Part shown: piece after piece, positions 1 to 5,546 of the stretch
Position numbering within the stretch: position 1 is the first letter of the stretch
Layout: every line of letters starts with the position of its first letter
Assembly: GCA_030447945.1 (NCBI GenBank)
Contig: JAUJNV010000102.1
Span: 1 to 5,747, forward strand
DNA: 5,747 bases
From: Fimbriimonas sp.
GTDB taxonomy: Bacteria > Armatimonadota > Fimbriimonadia > Fimbriimonadales > Fimbriimonadaceae
Direction: 5' to 3'
Notes under the pieces: generated by a model
The model's input: only the letters and a program-made list of their open reading frames with translations
Told to the model about the DNA's origin: nothing
Database searches by the model: none
Made by a program: the position numbers and the translations under genes

Positions 1-2
1 AG

Positions 3-584
3 GAGCGCGAGGCAGCGCAACGCGCCATCACGCAGCTCGAGCGTCAGGCCGAGACCAAGAGCGAGTACTTGGACGGCGAGGTCTTCGCCATGTCTGGCGC
101 GAGCCGGGCTCACACGCTCATCAAAGGCAACATGGAGGCCGAGCTTCGCGCCCGGCTTAAAGGTCGACCGTGCGAGGTGTATTCCAGCGACTTGCGGGTC
201 AAGGTGAGCTCGACCGGGCTGTATACGTATCCCGATGTCGTCGTGGGCTGTGAGGAGCTGCGGTTCGAGGACGCGCAGGTGGACACTCTCCTCAATCCCA
301 TCGTCATCATCGAGATCCTTTCTCCTTCGACAGAAAGCTATGACCGGGGAGAGAAGTTTGCCCACTACCGAGAGCTCGAGTCGATCCAAGAGTATCTTCT
401 GATTTCGCAGGATAAGGTCCGGGTGGAGCGGTTCGCGAGGCAGGGGGAACTGTGGATGCTTACTGAGTCAAACGATCTCTCGCAGGTCGTCTCGCTCAGC
501 TCCATCGGCTGCGAGCTGGCGCTCTGCGACGTGTACGACCGGGTGAGGCTCCCAAATCCCGGCAAGCCGGGCGGGCCCCGCTAG
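3..584 (+). CDS. Uma2-family (DUF820) PD-(D/E)XK nuclease-like protein, 5' partial
   Basis: The reading frame is open from the left edge, and the text ERQAETKSEYLDGEVFAMSG is the usual N-terminal part of Uma2 proteins, so the true start lies upstream of the window. A TTG at 69 is in frame but would cut into this conserved block. Family landmarks follow in order: SDLRVKV, YPDVVV (Asp codon 234-236), IIEILSPST (Glu codon 312-314), then the D-R-G-E-K-F and Y segments. These correspond to the acidic and lysine positions of the restriction-like fold. The C-terminal end, PNPGKPGGPR, is low in complexity. The family is annotated as putative endonucleases and is often present in many copies per genome, but its cellular role is unsettled. 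The stop lies three bases before the DUF58 start. Family assignment is firm; substrate and function are unknown. Confidence 0.88.
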   Translation, partial: EREAAQRAITQLERQAETKSEYLDGEVFAMSGASRAHTLIKGNMEAELRARLKGRPCEVYSSDLRVKVSSTGLYTYPDVVVGCEELRFEDAQVDTLLNPIVIIEILSPSTESYDRGEKFAHYRELESIQEYLLISQDKVRVERFARQGELWMLTESNDLSQVVSLSSIGCELALCDVYDRVRLPNPGKPGGPR

Positions 585-587
585 GCG

Positions 588-1895
588 ATGGTCCCGACGA
601 AGCGGTTCTGGCTGGCAGTCGCCCTGGGTATCCCCCTCGCGGCGGTCGCCGCGGCGCTGGGGGCGCCTCTGGTGGCGGTCGCCTACGACCTGCTGCTGAT
701 GCTAGTGGCCTGGGGCAGCACACGGCTGGCGCCGTCGGTGGCGGGGCTTCGGTTTATCCGGAGGTTCGACCCGGTGCTGTCCGTACGGGCGGCGAATCGG
801 ATCCAATTGGAGATCGAAAACGACGGGCCCGAGCGTATCGTGGGACTGCTGCGCGACGAGCCGCCGCCGGCGATGGAGGCCTCGCAGCGGGAGTTTCCCG
901 TGAAACTTGAGCCCGGCCGGCCGGTGATGCTGGAGTACACGCTGACCCCGCTGGAACGGGGCTCTGACTCCTTTCGCGGAACGTACCTGCGGATCGAATG
1001 TCCTCTCGGGCTCGCCCGGAAGCAGGTTCGCCTCGAGACGGCGCAGAACGTCCGCGTGTATCCCAACGTGCTCGCGCTGCGGGAGTTCGATCTCCTCCGG
1101 CAGCAGGGGCGGCTGCGGGAGATGGGGATCCGCCGCTCGCGGGCGCGGGGGCTGGGGACGGAGTTTGAGTCGCTGCGGGAGTACACCGAAGGGGACGACT
1201 ACCGCAAGATCGACTGGAAGGCCTCCGCTCGCCACGGAAACCTGGTGGTGCGCAGCTACGAGCAGGAGCGGAACCAGGCGGTGGTGCTCTGCATCGACAT
1301 CGGACGGCACATGCTGGCCGAGGTGGGCGGCGTGCGCAAGCTGGACCACGTTCTAGACGCTCTGCTTATGCTCACTCACGCCGCCGCGAACGCGGGCGAC
1401 TTCGTGGGACTGATGGTATACGCAGACACCGTCAAGCGGTACGTGCCCCCCCGCAAGGGGCGCTCGCAGGTGGGGATCATCATCGAAGCCCTGCACGACC
1501 TCGTCGCCGAGCCGGTGGAGACGGACGCGCAGGCCGCCTTCGCCTACCTGAGCTCCCGCTGGAAGCGGCGTTCCCTGCTCGTGAACTTTACGGACTTCGA
1601 AGACGAGGATCGGGCGCGCGATCTCGTGGCCGCCTTCGGGCCCTTGACGAAGCGCCACCTAGCCCTGATCGCGCGCGTCGGCGATCCACGGGTGGAGAGC
1701 ATCCTGACGCCCCCTATCACGACGTTGGACGATATGTACAAGAAATCTGCCGCCACGATGCTTTTAGAGGACCGCAGGGCCGCCTCGATGCTCGTCTCGG
1801 CCGCCGGGATCCACAGCCTAGAGGCCGAGCCCCAGGAGCTGGCGGCGAAGCTGGTGAGCTTCTACTTCATGGTGAAGGAGCGGTCGCTTCTTTAG
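588..1895 (+). CDS. DUF58 domain-containing membrane-anchored protein
   Basis: The protein has 435 residues. Two hydrophobic segments lie near the N terminus (about residues 8-24 and 28-42), consistent with a membrane anchor. A beta-rich middle region follows (about 60-160). The DUF58 signature starts at residue 188: G-L-G-T-E-F..LREY..GDD..KIDWKASAR, with D203, D204, D209, W210 and K211, then VRSYEQER. The remainder resembles a von Willebrand A-like fold whose first metal-site motif is reduced to D237-I-G-R-H, without the usual DxSxS serines. DUF58 proteins usually sit beside a MoxR-type AAA ATPase and are thought to act with it as a chaperone-like pair; no MoxR is in the window, and the upstream partner here is Uma2. 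The ATG at 588 lies one codon (gcg) after the Uma2 stop and in the same frame, with no clear Shine-Dalgarno, so translation is probably coupled. The precise function is not known. Confidence 0.9.
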   Translation: MVPTKRFWLAVALGIPLAAVAAALGAPLVAVAYDLLLMLVAWGSTRLAPSVAGLRFIRRFDPVLSVRAANRIQLEIENDGPERIVGLLRDEPPPAMEASQREFPVKLEPGRPVMLEYTLTPLERGSDSFRGTYLRIECPLGLARKQVRLETAQNVRVYPNVLALREFDLLRQQGRLREMGIRRSRARGLGTEFESLREYTEGDDYRKIDWKASARHGNLVVRSYEQERNQAVVLCIDIGRHMLAEVGGVRKLDHVLDALLMLTHAAANAGDFVGLMVYADTVKRYVPPRKGRSQVGIIIEALHDLVAEPVETDAQAAFAYLSSRWKRRSLLVNFTDFEDEDRARDLVAAFGPLTKRHLALIARVGDPRVESILTPPITTLDDMYKKSAATMLLEDRRAASMLVSAAGIHSLEAEPQELAAKLVSFYFMVKERSLL

Positions 1896-1904
1896 AAGGG
1901 TGTC

Positions 1905-1946
1905 AGGTTGAAAGTTGAAGGTTGCAGGTTGGGAAGTGAGGGTTGA
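1905..1946 (+). repeat. Heptanucleotide tandem array, AGGTTGA type (about 6 units)
   Basis: Starting 10 nt after the DUF58 stop, successive 7-mers read AGGTTGA, AAGTTGA, AGGTTGC and AGGTTGG, then the more decayed GAAGTGA and GGGTTGA. The strict 7-nt phase argues against coding use. The same heptamer recurs in inverted orientation at 2364-2384 and 4978-4992. Confidence 0.8.
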
Positions 1947-1955
1947 GGTACAAGC

Positions 1956-1997
1956 CTGTCCCCTGTCCCCTGTCCCCTGTCCCCTGTCCCCTGTCCC
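1956..1997 (+). repeat. Perfect heptanucleotide tandem array, (CTGTCCC)x6
   Basis: Six identical 7-nt copies run without interruption for 42 nt, the same length as the AGGTTGA-type array 9 nt upstream. The array is followed by ctcgccg and a run of nine C (2005-2013). It resembles the short tandemly repeated heptamers described between genes in some cyanobacteria, though that comparison is by style only. Perfect identity implies recent expansion or slippage, so copy number is likely to vary between strains. Confidence 0.95.
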
Positions 1998-2015
1998 CTC
2001 GCCGCCCCCCCCCGG

Positions 2016-2028
2016 TAGACTCCGCCGC
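2016..2028 (+). promoter_or_regulatory. Probable leaderless promoter -10 element of acpS
   Basis: TAGACT (2016-2021) fits the TANNNT form of -10 hexamers and ends 7 nt before the acpS ATG at 2029, so transcription would begin at or next to the start codon. The intervening ccgccgc contains no Shine-Dalgarno. No good -35 is present at the right distance; the last repeat copy offers only CTGTCC, 19 nt upstream. Confidence 0.5.
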
Positions 2029-2388
2029 ATGATCGTCCGGGTCGGGCTGGATCTGGTGGAGGTGGCGCGGATCGAGCGCGCGATGCGGCGGCCGGGGTTC
2101 GTGCGCCGCGTGCTGACGCCGGCGGAGCGGGCGATCTGCACCACACCGGCGCGCGTGGCGGGCCGGTGGGCGGCGAAGGAGGCGGTGGCGAAGGCGGTGG
2201 GCACTCACCTCGGCTGGCAGCAGGTCGAGATCCTCCCCGACGCCCAAGGGTGCCCTCAGGCCCTGGTGCGGGACCAAAGCTTCATGCCTTCGCGCCACTC
2301 GCTGCACGTCTCCATCACCCACGAGCGCACCCACGCGGCGGCGGTGGCGATCCTCTCGAAAGTTGAACCTTCAACCTGTAACTTTTGA
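2029..2388 (+). CDS. acpS: Holo-[acyl-carrier-protein] synthase
   Basis: AcpS moves the 4'-phosphopantetheine arm of CoA onto the serine of apo-ACP, activating it for fatty acid synthesis in the cytoplasm. The 119-residue protein has the expected size and motifs: the N-terminal V-G-L-D-L-V-E-V block with metal-binding D8, FVRRVLTPAER at about 24-34, and GRWAAKEAVAKAVG with catalytic-site E51. Towards the C terminus it has LHVSITHERTHAAAVAI, equivalent to the family's VSxSH(T/E) strand. The ATG at 2029 is chosen because it places the first motif at the usual distance, lies 7 nt after a TANNNT element, and upstream in-frame codons run through repeats. The final residues (VEPSTCNF) are encoded by inverted heptamer repeats and are probably not functional. 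The 3' end overlaps a convergent lipoprotein gene by 18 nt. Confidence 0.93.
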   Translation: MIVRVGLDLVEVARIERAMRRPGFVRRVLTPAERAICTTPARVAGRWAAKEAVAKAVGTHLGWQQVEILPDAQGCPQALVRDQSFMPSRHSLHVSITHERTHAAAVAILSKVEPSTCNF

Positions 2389-2397
2389 AAGGATCGC
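2347..2397. terminator. Inverted repeat between convergent genes, possible bidirectional terminator
   Basis: The left arm GCGATCCTCTCGAAAGTT (2347-2364) and right arm AACTTTTGAAAGGATCGC (2380-2397) pair over 18 bp with two mismatches around a 15-nt loop. On the plus strand the right arm is followed by TTTT (2398-2401), giving a weak intrinsic-terminator look for acpS. No U-run follows on the minus strand. The structure lies inside both coding regions and holds both stop codons. Confidence 0.6.
2364..2384 (-). repeat. Inverted AGGTTGA-type heptamers (3 units)
   Basis: Read on the minus strand, three consecutive 7-mers are AAGTTAC, AGGTTGA and AGGTTCA. They match the array at 1905-1946 in opposite orientation, so acpS is bracketed by inverted copies. 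They form the loop and inner right arm of the 2347-2397 inverted repeat. Confidence 0.65.
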
Positions 2398-2802
2398 TTT
2401 TGCGCCCTTCTCGTCCCGCTGGAAGGTCATGGTCCGACCGTCGGGGCTCAAGGTGAAAGCGTCCGTCCGGGTCAGCCCCTCGAAGATCTCGATCAACTGC
2501 CTGCCCTGCGAGTGAGCCTTCGCGAGAGCCCGCACCTCCTGCAGAAACTCGGCTACCGGCTGGCCGCCGACAGTCTGGGGCGTCACCGTCACCGTGTCTC
2601 CCGACAGGGACCACTTCCCTTTCATCACCACGTTCCCGATGGGCGGAGGCAAGAAGAGGTTCTGCTCGGAGGTCCCGTCTGCCTTGAGCTCGATCTGCAC
2701 GTCCGCGTACTGCCAAGTCCCGACGACCTCCCCCTTTCTGCCTCCGCATCCGGCGACGAGGGCGAGTGCGGCGAGGGATGTCAGTTGAAGGACACCGCGC
2801 AT
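2371..2802 (-). CDS. Small predicted lipoprotein of unknown function
   Basis: The protein has 143 residues, starting at an ATG whose complement is 2800-2802. The N terminus is a classic lipoprotein signal: one Arg, a hydrophobic stretch (about residues 4-17) and the lipobox L-V-A-G-C with Cys19, followed by GGRKG. The mature part begins with V-V-G-T-W, has K-G-K-W-S-L-S-G-D-T-V-T-V-T and ends with L-S-P-D-G-R-T-M-T-F. This alternating pattern suggests a small beta-barrel of the lipocalin-like or META-like sort seen in many uncharacterised lipoproteins; that fold is inferred. A TTG 27 nt further upstream is in frame but would put eight extra residues before the signal peptide. The last residues AILSKVTG lie in the shared inverted repeat. 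It is probably a single-gene transcript, convergent with acpS and divergent from gatB. Confidence 0.8.
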   Translation of the reverse strand: MRGVLQLTSLAALALVAGCGGRKGEVVGTWQYADVQIELKADGTSEQNLFLPPPIGNVVMKGKWSLSGDTVTVTPQTVGGQPVAEFLQEVRALAKAHSQGRQLIEIFEGLTRTDAFTLSPDGRTMTFQRDEKGAKAILSKVTG

Positions 2803-2814
2803 GGGGGCAGTATA
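2803..2814 (-). promoter_or_regulatory. Probable leaderless promoter -10 element of the lipoprotein gene
   Basis: On the minus strand TATACT (2814 to 2809) is followed by gccccc and then the ATG at 2802. It is a 5/6 match to TATAAT and leaves no room for a Shine-Dalgarno. A TTGTCA lies upstream (2829-2824) but the spacer is only 9 nt, too short for a standard -35. The element supports the ATG at 2802 over the upstream TTG. Confidence 0.5.
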
Positions 2815-2840
2815 ACGAGCATCTGACAAAACCTAGGCGG

Positions 2841-2885
2841 AGCGCGGGCTTCAGCCCGTACCAGGCTCACGGGCTTTAGCCCGCT
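2841..2885. repeat. REP-like pair of GGGCT/AGCCC hairpins
   Basis: Two near-identical short palindromes lie 11 nt apart: CGGGCTTCAGCCCG (2845-2858) and CGGGCTTTAGCCCG (2870-2883). Each is a 6-bp GC-rich stem with a 2-nt loop. The flanks also pair (AGCG at the left with CGCT at the right), so the whole unit is one larger imperfect palindrome, as in bipartite REP/BIME elements. It occupies the divergent spacer between the lipoprotein gene and gatB. No REP-associated (RAYT) transposase gene is in the window. Confidence 0.75.
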
Positions 2886-2951
2886 ACGAGCAGGGGTCGG
2901 TTTTGTTAGAGGCTCAACGTGACCGAGGCAGCGGTAAGCTTCTGGGCGACG

Positions 2952-4377
2952 ATGCCGAACTACGTTCCGAGCGTTGGTATGGAGGTCCATGCGGAGCTGG
3001 CGACGCGCTCCAAGATGTTTTGCCGCTGCCCCGTCGCCTTCGGAGGGGAGCCCAACACGCGCGTCTGTCCCGTCTGCCTCGGCTTGCCCGGAACCCTGCC
3101 GGTGCCGAACCGCACGGCCGTCGAGATGGTGCTGAAGACCGCTATGGCCCTCAACTGCACAATTGCCTGGGAAAAGAGTATCTTTCACCGAAAAAACTAT
3201 TTCTATCCTGACTTCCCGAAGGGGTATCAGGTTAGCCAGTACGGCGAGACAACCCCTCGGAGTACGGCGGCTTTTCTGGAACTCCCAGCAGCAGAATGTG
3301 CGCATCCGCCGGGTGCATCTGGAGAAGACGCTGCTCATGCACCTGCCCCTGGGCGGTTCCGGCGTGGACTTTGGCCGGGCGGGTCGTGCCGCCACGCTCG
3401 ACGGACTCTGGGCCGGACATCAGGACGCCCGGACGACGCGCGCGGTACCCCTCCAGGGTCTTCGCCAAGATCCTCCTGCGCCCAGGCGGTGCGACGGCAA
3501 GATGGAGGAGGGATCGCTGCGCTGCGAGCCGAACATCAGCGTCCGCCCGGAGGGCTCCGACACTTATGGCACCAAGTCTGAGCTTAAAAACCTCAACTCT
3601 TTTAAGAGCGTCAGCCTCGGGGTCGCCTTCGAGGTGCGGCGGCAGGCCGCGATTCTGGAAGCGGGCGGGTCTGTTTCACAAGAAACGCGGGGCTGGAACG
3701 AAGAGCGCGGGACGAGCTTCGCTATGCGCACCAAGGAGGCGGAAAACGATTACCGTTATTTCCCCGATCCCGACCTTATCCCTATGCGCTTCGACGAGGC
3801 GACGCTGGCCTCTCTGCGGGAGAGCTTGCCGGAGCTGCCGATCGCCAAGTCGCGCCGCTACCGCGAAGAGCTGGGGCTCAGCGAAGACGACGTGAAGCAG
3901 CTCGTCCCCGACAAGGAATGGGCGGCATGGTTCGAAGAGGCGGTGGCGCTGGGCGGGGAGCCGAAGGTCGTCAGCAACTGGATGAACTCGGATTTCGCCA
4001 AGCTCCTCAACGACCGCGGCGTCCCCGTGCGCGAGAGCCGCATCACGCCCCCGCACCTCGTCGACCTCACGAAGCTCGTGGCGAGCGGCGCGATCAACGG
4101 CAAGACGGCGAAGGAGGTGCTCGCTCAAGCCTTCGAAAGCGGGCGAATGCCGTCCGAGATCGTCCAGGAGAGCGGCGCTACTCAGGTTTCGGATCGCGAG
4201 GCCATCGCGGAAGTCGTGAGGCGGGTCCTGGGGGAGCACGCGGAAGTGGTCGCGAAGTACAAGGGCGGCCAAGAAGGCGTCAAGGGCTTCCTGGTTGGGC
4301 AGGCGATGCGTCAGAGCGGGGGGCGGGCCAACCCGAAGCTCGTGCAGGATATTCTGCAAGAGGAGTTAGCCAAATGA
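2952..4377 (+). CDS. gatB: Asp-tRNA(Asn)/Glu-tRNA(Gln) amidotransferase subunit B, frameshifted as written
   Basis: GatB activates the acyl group on misacylated Glu-tRNA(Gln) or Asp-tRNA(Asn) with ATP inside the GatCAB complex. The ATG at 2952 gives the family N terminus (M-P-N-Y..VGMEVH); a GTG at 2919 is in frame but adds 11 non-family residues. A four-cysteine set follows (C24, C26, C39, C42), then [11 protein letters not shown] and [19 protein letters not shown]. From about 3250 to 3490 the family text jumps between all three frames: EYGGF at 3260, LEL at 3276, VRIRRVHLE at 3298, GPDIRTP at 3410, DDARA at 3432, ILL at 3470. From [12 protein letters not shown] (about 3490) it is clean to the stop, through [24 protein letters not shown] and the YqeY-like C-terminal domain ending [11 protein letters not shown]. 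The H-L-E-(E-D-A-G-K) block at about 3319 also appears shortened. The stop overlaps the next gene (ATGA). gatA and gatC are not in the window. Confidence 0.9.
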
Positions 4378-4960
4378 AGCTCGGCACGTTGATCCTTATC
4401 CTATTCATCCTCCCGGGAGCCGCCTTCGGGCAGTCCAGGGCTCGCTTGGACGCCATCTGGAACGCGGCCGACGCGAGGATCGCGCACCAGGTCGACGTGG
4501 CTCCACGACGGAGAGTTCCCTGCCGTTATCCAGTTGATCCGCGTCAAACGCATCCTCCACCCAAGCAGCTACGACCTAGCGACGGACCTTGGCTGGATGC
4601 TGAGAACGTCGAGAGCGGTACCCCGAGGCGGAAGCGGAGGCTACCTCGCGCAAACCGCAGGATAAGGACGCGGCGCTCTCCTCGCGACGTTCTACGCCCC
4701 AAGTAGCGCGCTTCCGGGCGCCGTGCTATCCCGGGAACGCCGCAGGCCCTATATGAAAATCCTGCCGATTTGTGGAGCCGGCCCTGCCTCACCGGCCGCA
4801 CTGAACCTCGCTACCTGGCGCAGGCGTATGAGCGCCCTCGGCCGCCTGAGGATGCCTGCCGCGTGCTGCGCCGCTACATCGCGCTCCACCCCCAAGATGC
4901 GACGGCTAAGAATAATCCTCTGCGCGTCGATGGAAGATCAAGGAAAAGGTGCAGGGCTAG
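4374..4960 (+). pseudogene. Secreted TPR-repeat protein, broken by several frameshifts as written
   Basis: The ATG at 4374 overlaps the gatB stop, so the two are translationally coupled. The first 42 or so codons are intact: a signal peptide (hydrophobic LGTLILILFILPGAAFG, likely cut near AFG-Q), then RLDAIWNAADARIAHQVDV. TPR-like text then moves between frames: LHDGEFPAVIQLIRVKRILH and DLGWML at 4501-4598, ENVE at 4602, ERYPEAEAEAT..KPQDKDAAL at 4613, LLATFYA at 4678, ENPADLWSR at 4755. The last piece is YLAQAYER..EDACRVLRRYIALHPQDATAKNN, ending near 4914. A final shift gives IKEKVQG and TAG at 4958-4960. At ERPRPPEDA an extra C and a missing G mask what is clearly ERLGRLEDA. About 195 residues are expected. 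The likely role is a periplasmic protein-binding scaffold; no partner is evident. Confidence 0.7.
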
Positions 4961-4977
4961 GCGCGAAATGCTCAGCC

Positions 4978-4992
4978 TCAACCGTTCAACCT
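4978..4992 (-). repeat. Inverted AGGTTGA-type heptamers (2 units)
   Basis: On the minus strand AGGTTGA (4992-4986) and CGGTTGA (4984-4978) are separated by one base. They sit 17 nt after the inferred stop of the TPR gene and repeat the heptamer found on both sides of acpS. Confidence 0.5.
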
Positions 4993-5014
4993 GAACGTTA
5001 CTCCTCTCCTTCTC

Positions 5015-5050
5015 TTGTCTCTCGCCGAGCTTTTCATTACAATGGGGAGG
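5015..5050 (+). promoter_or_regulatory. Sigma70-type leaderless promoter of the DivIVA-domain gene
   Basis: TTGTCT (5015-5020; 4/6 to TTGACA) and TACAAT (5038-5043; 5/6 to TATAAT) are separated by exactly 17 nt. The -10 ends 7 nt before the ATG at 5051, so the transcript would begin at the start codon. The GGGGAGG between them abuts the ATG with no spacing and is unlikely to act as a Shine-Dalgarno. This is the best promoter in the window and marks a new transcription unit after gatB and the TPR gene. Confidence 0.7.
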
Positions 5051-5528
5051 ATGAACCGGCTGCTCCATCGATCTTGAGCGCGCGGAACTGCGCAGGGCGT
5101 TCCGCGGCTACGCCGTCGAGGACGTGGACTCCTTGCTGAGGCGGCCGCGAACTCGCTGGAGGTCCTCATCATCGAGAACGCCTCGCTCAAGGAGTACGAG
5201 CAGCGCAGAGATCGAGCCGGCGCGGCACGGAGGACGGCGCGTTGCGTGAGACCCTTCTCTTGGCCCAGCGCGCGGGAGAGGAGACGAAGGCCGCCAAGAA
5301 GGAGGCGGAGCTGCTCCTCGAAGAGGCGCGACAGGCGCGGCGTGGGAGTGGTCCGCCTCGCAAGAGCGCGCGCGGAGCTGCGATGGGAGATCGAGCGTCT
5401 GCGGGTGGAAAAGCAGCGCGGTTCGAGTCCGATCTCCGGGCCCCTGATCGAGCGCCACCTGCGCGGCCCCAGCTCCACACCCATGGCAACGACGCTGACC
5501 GTCGTAGAGGCCGGTGAGGCCGAGGCGA
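5051..5528 (+). pseudogene. DivIVA-domain cell-division/polarity protein, frameshifted as written
   Basis: The start at 5051 gives MNRL. After a small deletion near 5063 the text is SIDLERAELRRAFRGYAVEDVDSLL (from 5064), the DivIVA N-terminal membrane-targeting domain. A base lost near 5143 leads to AANSLEVLIIENASLKE (from 5144), and a further shift to RETLLLAQRAGEETKAAKKEAELLLEEARQAR (from about 5245). Later pieces are ELRWEIERLRVEKQRFESDLRA (about 5372-5440) and LIERHLR (from 5444), a coiled coil typical of DivIVA. The tail may be TLTVVEAGEAEA. The stop is unclear: one missing T before 5529 would give TAG directly at the heptamer repeat. DivIVA proteins form coiled-coil oligomers on curved membrane at poles and septa and recruit division or growth machinery. 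The family is convincing; the end coordinate is approximate. Confidence 0.7.
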
Positions 5529-5543
5529 GGGATTGGGGATTAG
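5529..5543 (+). repeat. Short GGGATTR heptamer pair
   Basis: GGGATTG (5529-5535) and GGGATTA (5536-5542) lie in direct 7-nt phase, followed by G. This is a third heptamer family, placed at the probable 3' border of the DivIVA gene. Only two units are present, so confidence is moderate. Confidence 0.45.
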
Positions 5544-5546
5544 AAA

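Noticed and set aside
702..1349. Minus-strand open frame (215 codons) opposite DUF58
   Set aside because: Low-complexity His/Arg/Pro-rich product antisense to the conserved DUF58 signature; an artefact of GC-rich coding DNA.
1956..1997. CRISPR array
   Set aside because: Units are 7 nt and contiguous with no spacers, so this is a simple tandem repeat.
2919..2951. GTG at 2919 as gatB start
   Set aside because: It adds 11 residues with no family resemblance, whereas the ATG at 2952 gives the standard short GatB N terminus. Neither has a strong ribosome site; a TAAGCT at 2935-2940 is a weak -10 candidate for the ATG.
3250..3490. Programmed ribosomal frameshifting in gatB
   Set aside because: Around eight shifts in both directions, no conserved slippery heptamer with a downstream structure, and GatB is not known to use recoding.
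3676..4359. Long minus-strand open frame (227 codons) opposite gatB
   Set aside because: It lies wholly antisense to well-conserved GatB sequence and is an expected by-product of high GC.
5419..5436. tRNA-like T-loop motif GGTTCGAGTCC
   Set aside because: Only about 3 bp of T-stem can form, no acceptor or anticodon arm lies upstream at tRNA distance, and the bases encode QRFESD of the DivIVA coiled coil.
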